A DNA stretch of 60,052 nucleotides from DASZMX01 sp035551475. Its GTDB lineage: Bacteria > Verrucomicrobiota > Verrucomicrobiia > Limisphaerales > Palsa-1400. The notes below the pieces were generated by a model that was not told where the DNA came from, did no database searches, and saw only the letters and a list, made by a program, of their open reading frames with translations. A program made the position numbers and the translations under genes. Below, in pieces: positions 7,458 to 16,690 of the stretch. The DNA is taken from positions 1 through 60,052 of the forward strand of contig DASZMX010000144.1 of the NCBI GenBank assembly GCA_035551475.1, read 5' to 3'. How positions within the stretch are numbered: position 1 is the first letter of the stretch; the number at the start of each line of letters is the position of its first letter.

Positions 7458-8593
7458 TGGAAAAGGCGGCGGCCAGTCCGCTCGACACCCCGGTGGTCAA
7501 GCCGCAGAAATCCGGGTGGAAACTGATGCGCGAAGTTCTCTCGCACGGCGGCCCGGGCTACCTGCAATTCGCCATCACCAATATCTGCAATGCCAAATGC
7601 GATTTTTGCGGTTTTGCCGTGGACCGTTTCGATCCGAAAGCGCGCCGCAGCGTGACGCTCCAGGAGGCGCGCGACGTCATCGACATCTGCGTCAAAAATC
7701 ATATCGGCTATCTGCTGTTCGTCGGCGGCGAGCCGCTCGTGCACAAAGATCTTCGCGCCATGACCCGCTACGCGGCGGAACGCGGCATTCATCCGATGAT
7801 CTGCACCAACGGCTCGCTTTGGAACGAGCAAAACATGCGCGCGCTCGCCTCGGACGGCCTGAGCAGCGTCATCATGTCGATCGATGCGCATGACATCGCC
7901 AAGCACGAAAAGAATCGCGGCCTGCCGGAAGTTTGCCGGAAAATAAAACGGGCCAATGAAGTCTTCGCGGAACTGGGCATCCAAACCACCGCCAGCGTGA
8001 CGGCCAGCCGGCTGATCGATGATTACGACAAACTGCCGGATTTCCTGCGGGAACTTGGCTTTGCCAGCTGCACGTTTAGTTATCCGTTGACGAACCTGGC
8101 TTCGAGCTACCTGAGCTTCAGCGATTCCTCGTTGGTGAATTATAAAACCGATGAGCTGATCGCCGTCTTCGAGAAGATCAAGCAGATGAAGGCGCGCAGC
8201 GCTTTTCCGGTCGTGAACCCCGCCGAATCCCTCTCGGAAATGCAGCGGCATCTGCGCAAGGAAAAGGAGCATTTCGGCTGCCTGGGCGGCCATAAATATT
8301 TTTACCTGGATTGGAACCTCAATCTTTATCGCTGTCACGCCTGGGACAAGCCGATGTGCAGCATCTACGATTTTGACGATTCCAAATTGATCCGCGACGG
8401 CTGCACCAAGTGTATGATTGACTGCTACCGCGACCCGAGCGTGCTGCAATTGGTGGCGATCAATGCCAGCGATGCGTGGCATAATTTGCGGAAAGGCCGC
8501 CTCGGCGCGGCGGCGGGAAATGTCTTCGACAAGCGCAACCTCACTTCGCTGAAAGCGGTCTGGGACGACCGCAAATGGATCGGCAAGGTCTAA
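7439..8593 (+). CDS. Radical SAM protein with SPASM-like C-terminal cysteine cluster
   Basis: This 385-residue protein has the SAM-radical [4Fe-4S] motif C50-x3-C54-x2-C57 in T-N-I-C-N-A-K-C-D-F-C and the SAM-binding G-G-E-P (96-99). A second cysteine set (C281, C299, C307, C322, C325, C329) resembles a SPASM/twitch domain holding an auxiliary cluster. The ATG at 7439 overlaps the peptidase gene by 19 bases, so ferredoxin, peptidase and this gene form one coupled operon. SPASM enzymes often modify peptides or proteins, but others act on small molecules; the substrate is unknown. It ends flush against a convergent nuclease gene. Radical SAM assignment is firm; the SPASM label is by cysteine spacing only. 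Confidence 0.9.
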   Translation: MEQVEVMEKAAASPLDTPVVKPQKSGWKLMREVLSHGGPGYLQFAITNICNAKCDFCGFAVDRFDPKARRSVTLQEARDVIDICVKNHIGYLLFVGGEPLVHKDLRAMTRYAAERGIHPMICTNGSLWNEQNMRALASDGLSSVIMSIDAHDIAKHEKNRGLPEVCRKIKRANEVFAELGIQTTASVTASRLIDDYDKLPDFLRELGFASCTFSYPLTNLASSYLSFSDSSLVNYKTDELIAVFEKIKQMKARSAFPVVNPAESLSEMQRHLRKEKEHFGCLGGHKYFYLDWNLNLYRCHAWDKPMCSIYDFDDSKLIRDGCTKCMIDCYRDPSVLQLVAINASDAWHNLRKGRLGAAAGNVFDKRNLTSLKAVWDDRKWIGKV

Positions 8594-9550
8594 TCAGGGC
8601 CAGATCGTCTCGAGTGTGTGGGCCAGACGGTAGCCGGCCTTGGTGATTTGTGATTCGGCGGCGGCGGCCGACCACGTCAAGTACTCGGGCGAAAGATCGG
8701 CGATTGGCCAGCGCACGCGGGATTTTCCGGTGTAGCGATCAGCGTAGGTTTCCTCCTGCAGCACATTGACATCGTGAACTTTGGCGGAGAGGGCGAGGCT
8801 TTCGTTGGCCCAGGCCCGGTCTTGGTCAAGGAGAGGCGCGCTGGATTGCCACGCGGGCGCGGGCTTGGCCAGGAGATCGGCGGCAAATTGTTGCGGCGTG
8901 GAAGCGCCGGCATTCGTCATGGCATTGCGCACCACGGTGACATCCCAATAAAAATGCAGCTTTTCATGGCGAGGGCCAAACACCAGTTGGTTGCCGCCCT
9001 GGTCTTCGCCGTAGGCGTTCGTGAAGCCATTGGGATCGATGAAATGGGAGTGATCCAGATAGCCGGAGCCGACATGCAGCGGCTGATGAAGGTCGCCGAT
9101 GTAGTGGACCAGCAGGCGCAAGGCAATCTTTTGATTGACATTGGAGAAGACGGTTTGCGCCTGCGGTTTGCCTTGCAAGATCAGGATGCAGGCGTTGATC
9201 GCGTGCACAATATCGTCAGGGCGCGCGCCAATGGAATCGTCTCGATATTTCGCTTCTTCAAAGGGAATATCCGTGTAATGCATGGCGGAGTGATTGGTGT
9301 TCGCATTGCGGAATTCGATGGCCTCAGGCCATTGGTTGGTGCGGTATTTGATCTGGTCAGCCCAGATCGCCGCCGTGGCCAGGCTTTCCTCGCCGAGCAG
9401 CGCCCGCACGTGATCGGCGGCGGGCGTATGCAAAATCAGTTGATCGGCGATGGCGCCGACCGTTTCGTGCCCTTCATCGCCCCAGGCGAAAACGCGTGAG
9501 TCGGCACAGAAAAAAACCAGGACCAGCAGGAGAGGACGCATCCATTTCAT
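8594..9550 (-). CDS. Secreted S1/P1-type nuclease
   Basis: This 318-residue protein has a signal peptide ending ...S-R-V-F-A, and the mature chain starts W-G-D-E-G-H. The N-terminal tryptophan of S1/P1 nucleases is itself a zinc ligand. Further metal-site motifs are visible: W-A-D-Q-I (64-68), H-Y-T-D-I-P, and L-V-H-Y-I-G-D-L-H-Q-P-L-H-V-G, the family signature. These three-zinc enzymes cut single-stranded DNA/RNA and remove 3' phosphates outside the cell, probably for nucleotide and phosphate scavenging. The gene converges directly on the radical SAM gene (no gap) and its start is only 11 bases from the divergent TPR gene, so its promoter must overlap coding sequence. Confidence 0.93.
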   Translation of the reverse strand: MKWMRPLLLVLVFFCADSRVFAWGDEGHETVGAIADQLILHTPAADHVRALLGEESLATAAIWADQIKYRTNQWPEAIEFRNANTNHSAMHYTDIPFEEAKYRDDSIGARPDDIVHAINACILILQGKPQAQTVFSNVNQKIALRLLVHYIGDLHQPLHVGSGYLDHSHFIDPNGFTNAYGEDQGGNQLVFGPRHEKLHFYWDVTVVRNAMTNAGASTPQQFAADLLAKPAPAWQSSAPLLDQDRAWANESLALSAKVHDVNVLQEETYADRYTGKSRVRWPIADLSPEYLTWSAAAAESQITKAGYRLAHTLETIWP

Positions 9551-9561
9551 GGGGCCGCACT

Positions 9562-11460
9562 ATGACAGCGACCCCGGGGCGGAGCGAGACAAAATGCGGA
9601 TGGATCGGCGCCGCGCTTTTTCTCGTGACCTTGGCGGTGTATGCCGGATGTCTGCGGCATCAATTCCTCACGTTTGACGACCAAATTTACGTGACGGAAA
9701 ATCCGCACGCGCAGGCCGGATGGACATGGGCTTCTCTTTCGTGGGCGTTCTCCACATTTCGCACCGGGAATTGGCATCCGGTGACTTGGCTATCGCACAT
9801 GACGGACTGCGCGTGGTTTGGCTTGCGGCCGTGGGGGCATCATTTGACGAATATCGTCCTGCACGCGTCCAATGCCGCCCTGCTCTTCTTTTTTCTGCAA
9901 CGCCTCACCAAAGCGACGTGGCAAAGCGCGGCCGTGGCGGGCTTGTTTGCCTGGCATCCCGCGCATGTGGAGTCGGTGGCGTGGGTGGCCGAGCGCAAGG
10001 ATGTCTTGAGCGGGTTTTTCTTTTTATGGACGCTCTATTTTTATACGGCCTACGTGCAAACCGCCAAACGTTGGAGCTACGGAGCGGCGCTGGCGAGCTT
10101 CGCGGTGGGCTTGATGGCCAAGCCCATGCTGGTGACTGTGCCTTTTGTATTGCTGCTGCTGGATTATTGGCCATTCCGGCGCCGGGCGCTCCTGGAGAAG
10201 CTGCCGTTTTTGGCTCTCAGCGCTGCTTCATGTTGGGTGACAATGCTGGCGCAGGCGCAAGCGCACGCCATCGCGGGCGCGGCAGAATTGGGAGTCGCCG
10301 CCCGGCTTGAGCATGCGATCGTTTCCTATGGGCGCTATCTGGAAATGCTCGTGTTTCCGCATAACCTGGCGGTGTTTTATCCGTACGAAAACGGCGGGTT
10401 GGCGGCGGCGGCGCTGGCGCTGGCGGCAGGTTGCGCGGCGGTGATTTATGGCGCGAAACGATGGCCCTATCTGGCGGTGGGATGGCTTTGGTTTTTGGGC
10501 ATGCTGATCCCGGTGATAGGCCTGGTGCAGGTCGGATCGCAAGGATGGGCGGACCGTTACACCTATTTGCCGTCCATTGGTTTTTTCATCGCGGTGGTTT
10601 GGATGATCGGCCCCGCTGTCAAATACCTGGCATGGCCGGTGGCGGGGCTGCTGATCGCGCTGACTGTGGCGCAGGAAACGTATTGGCGGGACACCCGGAC
10701 GCTGTTCGAGCGGACCGTGAATGTCACCCGTGACAACTACATGGCTTTGGCGCTGCTTGGCAGCGTGGCGGATGGCGAGGGCCGTCTCGGCGAGGCTGAA
10801 ACCGACGAATTACACGCCCTGCAAGCGCGGGAGGATTATGCGCCGGCGCACTTTTTTCTGGGCCATATCCGGGAGGAGGAAGGCCGCGGATTGGAGGCGA
10901 TGCAGGAATATGCGCGCTCCGTGGCTTTGACTCCCTATTTTGAGCAAGCCCATTTATTCCTGGGAGTGGCGCAGGTGAAAGCAAAGGACTACGCCAGCGC
11001 CGAAATGAATTACCGCGCCGCGCTGGAAATAAATCCCGAATCCGCCTCCGCCCACAATGACCTGGGCAAGTTGCACCAACTCCAAGGGCGCCTGGAAGAA
11101 AGCCGGGCTGAATACGAAGCAGCGCTGCGGCTCGATCCTAAGCTGGCGCAAGCGCACAATAATCTCGGCATTGTGCTTCTCCAGGAAAACAAGCCCACCG
11201 AGGGCGCGGCGGAATTGCGGCGAGCCCTGCAGCTTAGCCCCACCAATGCGCCCACCGCCTTGAACCTGGCAATGGCATTAAGCCAGCAGGCGCAATGGCA
11301 GGACGCGGTGAAAACGCTTTTGCAGGGCGCTGAAGCCAACTCGCACGCGGGACATCGTCAGGAAGCGGCGGCGCTGGCGCAAGAAGCGCAACGGCTGGCG
11401 CAGGAACATGGGGACGAGGTTGATCGCGCAGCCGCGAGTCGAATCCTGTCAAATCAATAA
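9562..11460 (+). CDS. Multi-pass membrane protein with C-terminal TPR repeats (GT-C/TMTC-like)
   Basis: This 632-residue protein has about ten hydrophobic segments in residues 12-410 and a soluble C-terminal TPR array (about 430-600; repeated A-x-x-x-Y-x-x-A-L-x-x-x-P patterns). The early luminal loop reads F-D-D-Q-I-Y-V-T-E-N-P and the following segment W-H-P-V-T-W-L-S-H-M. This H-P-x-x-W-L-S-H signature is seen in bacterial TPR-GT-C proteins related to TMTC/protein O-mannosyltransferases. A role in transferring sugar from a polyprenyl-phosphate donor is inferred. The ATG at 9562 lies just after the S1/P1 gene start on the opposite strand. The 3' end overlaps the pseudopilin gene by seven bases, convergently. 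Confidence 0.82.
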   Translation: MTATPGRSETKCGWIGAALFLVTLAVYAGCLRHQFLTFDDQIYVTENPHAQAGWTWASLSWAFSTFRTGNWHPVTWLSHMTDCAWFGLRPWGHHLTNIVLHASNAALLFFFLQRLTKATWQSAAVAGLFAWHPAHVESVAWVAERKDVLSGFFFLWTLYFYTAYVQTAKRWSYGAALASFAVGLMAKPMLVTVPFVLLLLDYWPFRRRALLEKLPFLALSAASCWVTMLAQAQAHAIAGAAELGVAARLEHAIVSYGRYLEMLVFPHNLAVFYPYENGGLAAAALALAAGCAAVIYGAKRWPYLAVGWLWFLGMLIPVIGLVQVGSQGWADRYTYLPSIGFFIAVVWMIGPAVKYLAWPVAGLLIALTVAQETYWRDTRTLFERTVNVTRDNYMALALLGSVADGEGRLGEAETDELHALQAREDYAPAHFFLGHIREEEGRGLEAMQEYARSVALTPYFEQAHLFLGVAQVKAKDYASAEMNYRAALEINPESASAHNDLGKLHQLQGRLEESRAEYEAALRLDPKLAQAHNNLGIVLLQENKPTEGAAELRRALQLSPTNAPTALNLAMALSQQAQWQDAVKTLLQGAEANSHAGHRQEAAALAQEAQRLAQEHGDEVDRAAASRILSNQ

Positions 11461-12386
11461 CCTAGGAACGTCCGGTGGGCCGGGTTCCACATGATTTCTG
11501 AATTGGTGGGCTCGATGCTGCCGGAAGTCCAAGGTCCGGCGTTGCCGAGCGCGGATTTCCGCGTGTAGAACTTGGAATGGCCATCGCAGAAATTGATCAC
11601 CGATCCATGATTATGGCGGTCTGCCAGCGTGACGAAGCGCACTGACGGATTGACCGAATTATATTGCGGGCTGTCATTGACCAACTCATGGGTGGGATCG
11701 AAAGCGGCGTCGAAGAACAGCACCAGGACCGAAGGGCCGACAGGCTTGCCGAGCGTGGTCAGTTTCAAGGTCGTGGGATAGCCATTCACCAAATCGGTGC
11801 TGGCGTAATCCGTGCCCAGATCGGTGGCGCTGGTCGCGGTGCCAATGGCGCGCCGGAGATCGAGGTTCTGCACCATGCTGAAATACCCGCCATAGCCAAT
11901 GGTGGGTTTCTTGGCGTCAGAGAGGGACATCGTGGCATCCGGGCAATGCCAAATAGGGCTGCCGGTGTAGCCGGGAAAGGGAAACTTCTGATAGTTCTGG
12001 TTGGCGCCGGGCGGAATGTTTTTATGGTACCACGTCAAGGGATGCTCATTGACGTACGGGGGAAGAAGATTAAACCAGGCCAGCGGATCATCGGGCGTGC
12101 CCCAACCGAGTGGCTGCGAGTAATTCGGATAGCCGGTTTGGCCATTGCCGGTGTTGGCGCTGCCCCAACCGTCTGCGGCGATGCGGTCGCGATTGTCCGC
12201 CGTGTACATCTGCTCGGCCAAACCCCATTGCTTGTTGTTGCTGAGGCACTGGGCTTTTTTCGCTTCGGTTTTCGCTTTGGAGAGAGCAGGCAGGAGCATG
12301 GAAGCCAGAATCGCGATGATGGCAATCACGACCAGCAACTCAATTAACGTAAACGCTCCTCTGCGAATGGGCAGCTTCTTTGTCAT
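11454..12386 (-). CDS. Type II secretion/type IV pilin-like protein (DUF1559-type pseudopilin)
   Basis: This 310-residue protein begins with a basic leader and a class III signal, R-R-G-A-F-T-L-I-E-L-L-V-V-I-A-I-I-A-I-L-A, with cleavage expected before the F of F-T-L-I-E by the prepilin peptidase. After the hydrophobic N-helix comes a globular domain ending in H-N-H-G-S-V-I-N-F-C-D-G-H, the H-x-D-G-type feature of the pseudopilins amplified in planctomycetes and verrucomicrobia. These are thought to form envelope or secretion pseudopili; many paralogues exist per genome and individual roles are unknown. It lies 72 bases downstream of the giant Ig protein on the same strand, with a GC-rich hairpin between. 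Confidence 0.9.
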   Translation of the reverse strand: MTKKLPIRRGAFTLIELLVVIAIIAILASMLLPALSKAKTEAKKAQCLSNNKQWGLAEQMYTADNRDRIAADGWGSANTGNGQTGYPNYSQPLGWGTPDDPLAWFNLLPPYVNEHPLTWYHKNIPPGANQNYQKFPFPGYTGSPIWHCPDATMSLSDAKKPTIGYGGYFSMVQNLDLRRAIGTATSATDLGTDYASTDLVNGYPTTLKLTTLGKPVGPSVLVLFFDAAFDPTHELVNDSPQYNSVNPSVRFVTLADRHNHGSVINFCDGHSKFYTRKSALGNAGPWTSGSIEPTNSEIMWNPAHRTFLGY

Positions 12387-12397
12387 ATTAAACAGGC

Positions 12398-12426
12398 GAC
12401 GCCCCGCCTGTGGCAGGCGGGGCGTC
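12398..12426 (-). terminator. Perfect GC-rich inverted repeat between Ig-protein and pseudopilin genes
   Basis: A 13-base arm (12398-12410) pairs perfectly with 12414-12426 around a three-base loop. It starts about 33 bases after the stop of the 1334-residue protein and ends 12 bases before the pseudopilin ATG. No U-run follows on the leftward strand, so it is not a textbook intrinsic terminator. It could attenuate read-through, stabilise the upstream mRNA 3' end, or be a REP-like palindrome. Confidence 0.45.
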
Positions 12427-12458
12427 CGAATTACATTAACTTAAACATTTACAACGGC

Positions 12459-15400
12459 CTACGGCGAAACCACTTGGTAGAACATCGTATCTCCAGATGC
12501 GGATGAATCGGTGAACGATCCAGTTCCATTCGTGAAGACAACGGCTGAACTGACAGGTGATGAACCGATCGGGGCATATGGGCCGGTGACGTTTGATGAG
12601 CCTAGCACTGTGTAAGCATAACTATACGGAACGGCAGCCCATGTCAAGGTCGGAACGCCGTTGCTGAGCGTGGTGTGGACGGTGACAGCCGGCGGCGGAT
12701 TGGTGACAATCTGCGACAAGCTGGTCAGCTCCAATTCCCACGTGTTGTTGAACCGCACGAGCGGCGCGGTGATGGAATACGCGAAACGCGGCACCGGGAC
12801 GCCCAGCAGATTGGTCACGGTGGAGGCCAGGAACAGTGTGACAGAACCTTGGGCGTTGCTGGCAATATACGAGACGCTCGATCCACCGGCGAAGTTCGTC
12901 GGAATCGATCCGCCCGGGCCGAAGATGGTGACATTGGTCACCGTGATCAGCGAACCGTTAAGGTTGCTGGCGAGATACGACTGGTTCGCCGTGTTATTCA
13001 GGAAGTTAATCGGCGCGACCTGCGGCGTGGGCAGGTTGTTGACGATGTTGCTGCCCAAGTTGTCGCTGTTGACGAAGTAAACGTTGTTGCCGAGTGTCGC
13101 ATTGACCGACAATTCGAGCTCGTTGCGGAAGACCGTCAAGGTTCCCGAAGCGGTGACTTGCGTGCCCAATGCTGGACGGAACGAGGAATCGCCGGAGACG
13201 AACAGGTTAATGCCGCCCGTGCTGTCCTGCAGGTAGTAGCTGGAGGTCTTGCCGGTGGTCAGGTTGGTGGAGGTCGTGATCGTCCCGACGACGGCGTATA
13301 ATGTGCTGCCGGCGCTATCCGACCAAGTGGTGCCGCTGGTGCCGGTTTCCAAGGCACGCAGTGTGGCGATGGAAACGACGGGCGGAGCGGTGATGGTAAG
13401 GGTGGCATCGCCGCTCTGGGTGGAACCGCCGGGGCCGCTGGCGACCACGTAAACCGTTCCAGCTTCCGACAAGACCAAGTGGTTCAACACCAACCGAGCT
13501 GTGTTGCCGCCAATGACGGTGATGCCGTTGTCGCCGAGGGTAAAGACGTTCGTGCCGTCATTCAGATACCATTGATAGGAGATCGGGCCTGTGCCCACGG
13601 CGTCCGCAGTGAAGACGGCCTGGCTGCCGAGGAAGCCGGTGGTGTTCTGCGGCTGCTGGTCGAAGACCGGCTTGGTGTTGGAGTCACTGATCAAGACGTT
13701 GGCCACATCGCTGGTGATGCTGCCGGCCAAGGTCGTGAGCACAACGTAATAGGCGCCATTGTCGGCCGAGCTTTGGTTCACCAAAGGCAGGATCGCTTCG
13801 TTGGCGGAGCCGCCCAGGCTCACGTCATCCTTATACCATTGGTAGGTGATGCCTTTGCCCGAGGCCGCGACCTCGAGGGAAAGGTTGTTGCCGGAGTAAT
13901 TGGTGATGCCGACCGGCTGCTGTCCGATGAGGGCCAGCGCCGCCAGGTTGGTGGTCACGTCGTCGAAGCTGGCCGCGACGCGGAGGTTATCAATATACAT
14001 GACGCCTTCGCCGCCGTTCTGACGGAAACCATAATAGGTCATGGGCCCGACGAAGTTCGTGCCAGTCGGCGTGTTGGGATCATGGGCCTCGACATTCTCA
14101 TCGGTTTCCGAGGCGGGATTGACCCAAAGCGTGGAAGTCAAACCATCGATGTCGTATTCGACCACCACTTGATAAGGCGTGTTGAGCGCGAGATCCAAGG
14201 GGTAGATGGTGTCAGGGCCAGTGAGGACGGAGCTGGTATGATCATAATCGTCCTGGTTATTGGCCAAGCCCAGGCGCCACATGCCCGCCGGGGTGTTCGT
14301 CGTCAACGAATAGATGCGCGCCCAGAAACCGCGGGGGCCGTTGTTCGTTTGATTGATATCGGTGAAATGCGCGAAGTAAGTGCCGCCCGGGCTGGCCGGG
14401 AGCTGGGTCATCGTGATGCTAAAGCTGGCATACACCTGCCCGTTGGTTTGCGGCACGGTGAACTTATGATCGATGTCGTCCGCGCGCAATTGATTGATCA
14501 CATAAACCCCGTTGGTGCCGGTATTGTCAAAAATATCGGTCACTGAAACATTCGTGATGAAGGAATCGAAGGGCCCGGTGGTGGGGCTGTCGCGCAACCA
14601 GGTGGATTGCGGCACGATCGGTCCGTTGGTGTAATTGAAGTCGTCCGAAATCAGGTAGGGTGTGATGTCGAACACCGTGGCGGCGCTGGTGACGAATGCG
14701 CCGAGCGCGTTGGAAACCGTGACCGAGACGAGCGTCTGTTGTGGCGCGGCGCTGTTAAAGGTGTAAGTGGAGGAGCTGGGATCGACGCTGGTGTCTTGCA
14801 CGCCATTGGTCAGCCAGGCGTAGGTCAAGGGCTGAGTGCCGGCGGCGGTCACACTCAGAGTGTAGCTCGTGCCAGAGAAGTTGGTGGTTCCAACCGGGGC
14901 CACGGTAATGACGGGATCAACGACCGCGAAAGCAATCGGACCGCTGGTGGCCATGCCGTATTGATTGCTGACGACGACGAAGTAGTTGCCCGCGTTGGCG
15001 GCCAAGGCGCCGGAGATGTTCAAGGTGGACGAGCCGGTTCCGGTATAAGCGCCGCCATCGCTGAGAAGCGTCGAACCCAAATACCAAAGCGTGGCGTCCG
15101 CGCCGGAGGAAGTTACAGTGAACGAAGCAGAGCCGCCCGCGTTCACGGTGGCGTTGCTGGGCGAAACGGAGATAATGGCGGGTTTGAGCGAAGCCGTCAC
15201 ATGGAGCGTGTTGGACGTGCTGTTGGTCATGCCGAACGCATTGGAGAGAGTGACGTAAAAGACCGACCCATCCGCCGCGAGTTGGACATTTGTGATCGTG
15301 ATTGAATTGGTTGTGCCGTAGGAGATCGCCACGGTATTGGAAAACCATTGATAGGTGACAGGATCAGTGCCGGTGGCAACCACGGAGAAAGTCGCGTTGT

Positions 15401-16463
15401 CGCCAACGGTGACGAACTGGTCAGACGGCTGCGTGGTGATACTGGGGGCGGAACCGGAGGCCTGGGGAGCGAACTTCACGCCGCGATACGCGGTGTTGGC
15501 AACTGCCGTCGCGAGAGTGGTGAACGGCGAAGTGGAGCCGGTGTCGGTGACGGCCACGACTTTGTTCGCAGAGGAGTCAGCAGTAACCGCATAAATAACG
15601 GGAGAGGCGCCCGTGAAATCAACCGCCAGGGAGCGAGTTCCCGCGGTCAGGCCGGTCGCCAAGGTATATTGCAAAGCAAAGCCCGAAGGGCCGTTCGTAT
15701 ATTTTTGCACGCCGCCGCCGGAAGCGGTGGCGCTATCGTCCGCGACGTAAAAAGTATTTCCGTCCGGGCTGACCGCGTAATCGTAAGGGCTGCCGGAATC
15801 AGGAATGACCAGCGCGGAAGTCACCGGCGTGGTGGGAACCGCGCCCAAGCTATAAACGCCGTGGGTGCCCGAACCAGTGCTGGTGTAAAGAATGCCGTTG
15901 AAGATTTCCGTGGAACGGGTGTTGGCGGGCGCGGGGGAGATGGAATTGGAGCTGGTGGAAGTCAAATAAACCGTGCCGGCCGAAGCTCCACCCGCCCAGA
16001 AATGGCCCGCGCCATCGCTGGTGGCAGAGCGGATATTATTGGCGGAGAAGTTCGTGCCCAAAGACGGTCCGAGAGTAAAATTTCCATGGCTATCCAAAGT
16101 CCCGACGGTGCGGGGGACGGCGGTCGATGCTCCACTTGTCACGCCGGTGGTGCCAGCCGCGACATTGTATCCTGCGAGGACGAGTTCCGAGCCATCGGTG
16201 GAACGGGTCAATTGCCCTTCTGAAGTGGCGGTTCCACTGTTGACCAATGCGGTCGCGCCGGAAGAGGGAATTGCAAACGATTGCACGGCCACACCGGCGG
16301 TGGTGATTTCATCGATGAAGACGGCGGTGCCAGCCGAGCTCAATGCCCCTGTGCCGGTCCCCACTCGTTCTACCGCCAGATTGCCAGGAGTAAACACTTG
16401 GGCGTTCGAAGAAAGGGCGGGAATTAAGCCAATAAATGCAGCGAGTGTGAGTATTCGTTTCAT
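12459..16463 (-). CDS. Giant secreted multidomain protein with Ig-like domains
   Basis: This 1334-residue exported protein has a signal peptide (M-K-R-I-L-T-L-A-A-F..., cleavage near S-N-A-Q-V). Residues 25-340 look like a beta-propeller (Y-A-V-S-P-D-G-N-T-F-Y-V-A-D). Three Ig-like domains follow (about 345-595, each with a Y-x-W or W-Y/F core). Then comes a lectin-like sandwich (about 600-855), two more Ig-like domains (about 860-1030), an OB-fold-like segment (about 1035-1215, Y-Y-L-Q-D-S-T-G-G-I-N-L) and a C-terminal domain with T-L-T-W-A-A-V-P-Y-S-Y. There is no obvious enzyme motif or sortase/PEP-CTERM anchor. A surface or extracellular binding role is inferred. Low-complexity T/S/G/V composition produces long but spurious antisense frames. 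Confidence 0.85.
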   Translation of the reverse strand: MKRILTLAAFIGLIPALSSNAQVFTPGNLAVERVGTGTGALSSAGTAVFIDEITTAGVAVQSFAIPSSGATALVNSGTATSEGQLTRSTDGSELVLAGYNVAAGTTGVTSGASTAVPRTVGTLDSHGNFTLGPSLGTNFSANNIRSATSDGAGHFWAGGASAGTVYLTSTSSNSISPAPANTRSTEIFNGILYTSTGSGTHGVYSLGAVPTTPVTSALVIPDSGSPYDYAVSPDGNTFYVADDSATASGGGVQKYTNGPSGFALQYTLATGLTAGTRSLAVDFTGASPVIYAVTADSSANKVVAVTDTGSTSPFTTLATAVANTAYRGVKFAPQASGSAPSITTQPSDQFVTVGDNATFSVVATGTDPVTYQWFSNTVAISYGTTNSITITNVQLAADGSVFYVTLSNAFGMTNSTSNTLHVTASLKPAIISVSPSNATVNAGGSASFTVTSSGADATLWYLGSTLLSDGGAYTGTGSSTLNISGALAANAGNYFVVVSNQYGMATSGPIAFAVVDPVITVAPVGTTNFSGTSYTLSVTAAGTQPLTYAWLTNGVQDTSVDPSSSTYTFNSAAPQQTLVSVTVSNALGAFVTSAATVFDITPYLISDDFNYTNGPIVPQSTWLRDSPTTGPFDSFITNVSVTDIFDNTGTNGVYVINQLRADDIDHKFTVPQTNGQVYASFSITMTQLPASPGGTYFAHFTDINQTNNGPRGFWARIYSLTTNTPAGMWRLGLANNQDDYDHTSSVLTGPDTIYPLDLALNTPYQVVVEYDIDGLTSTLWVNPASETDENVEAHDPNTPTGTNFVGPMTYYGFRQNGGEGVMYIDNLRVAASFDDVTTNLAALALIGQQPVGITNYSGNNLSLEVAASGKGITYQWYKDDVSLGGSANEAILPLVNQSSADNGAYYVVLTTLAGSITSDVANVLISDSNTKPVFDQQPQNTTGFLGSQAVFTADAVGTGPISYQWYLNDGTNVFTLGDNGITVIGGNTARLVLNHLVLSEAGTVYVVASGPGGSTQSGDATLTITAPPVVSIATLRALETGTSGTTWSDSAGSTLYAVVGTITTSTNLTTGKTSSYYLQDSTGGINLFVSGDSSFRPALGTQVTASGTLTVFRNELELSVNATLGNNVYFVNSDNLGSNIVNNLPTPQVAPINFLNNTANQSYLASNLNGSLITVTNVTIFGPGGSIPTNFAGGSSVSYIASNAQGSVTLFLASTVTNLLGVPVPRFAYSITAPLVRFNNTWELELTSLSQIVTNPPPAVTVHTTLSNGVPTLTWAAVPYSYAYTVLGSSNVTGPYAPIGSSPVSSAVVFTNGTGSFTDSSASGDTMFYQVVSP

Positions 16464-16522
16464 AAGGGTTTTAAATGGCGACGAAGATATGCTTCACCGC
16501 GAACTAACGTTCCGGGGACTAT

Positions 16523-16551
16523 GTTTTAGCGATCAATCCTTCTATATGCAA
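16523..16551 (-). promoter_or_regulatory. Candidate sigma-70-type promoter of the Ig-protein gene
   Basis: Read leftward, TTGCAT (16551-16546) and TAAAAC (16528-16523) are separated by 17 bases and lie about 60 bases ahead of the ATG at 16463, inside an A+T-rich patch of a 227-base intergenic region that is otherwise empty. Each hexamer matches consensus at four of six positions, so this is only a plausible site. Confidence 0.3.
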
Positions 16552-16690
16552 ACTTTTTCTCGAACTATTTCGCATCAAAGTTCGCGCATGATTTGTAGCC
16601 GCGAAAGCCGCGCAGAACAACAGCGATCGGGCGACATCTGTGTGACGATTGGGTGACAAAGAGTTCCCGCTCACCCGCTGCGAGCCACAC

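Noticed and set aside
13479..14546. Long open frame on the + strand inside the giant Ig protein gene
   Set aside because: It is the antisense shadow of the low-complexity leftward gene; residues show no domain and composition reflects the G+C-rich complement. The same applies to 15348-16223.
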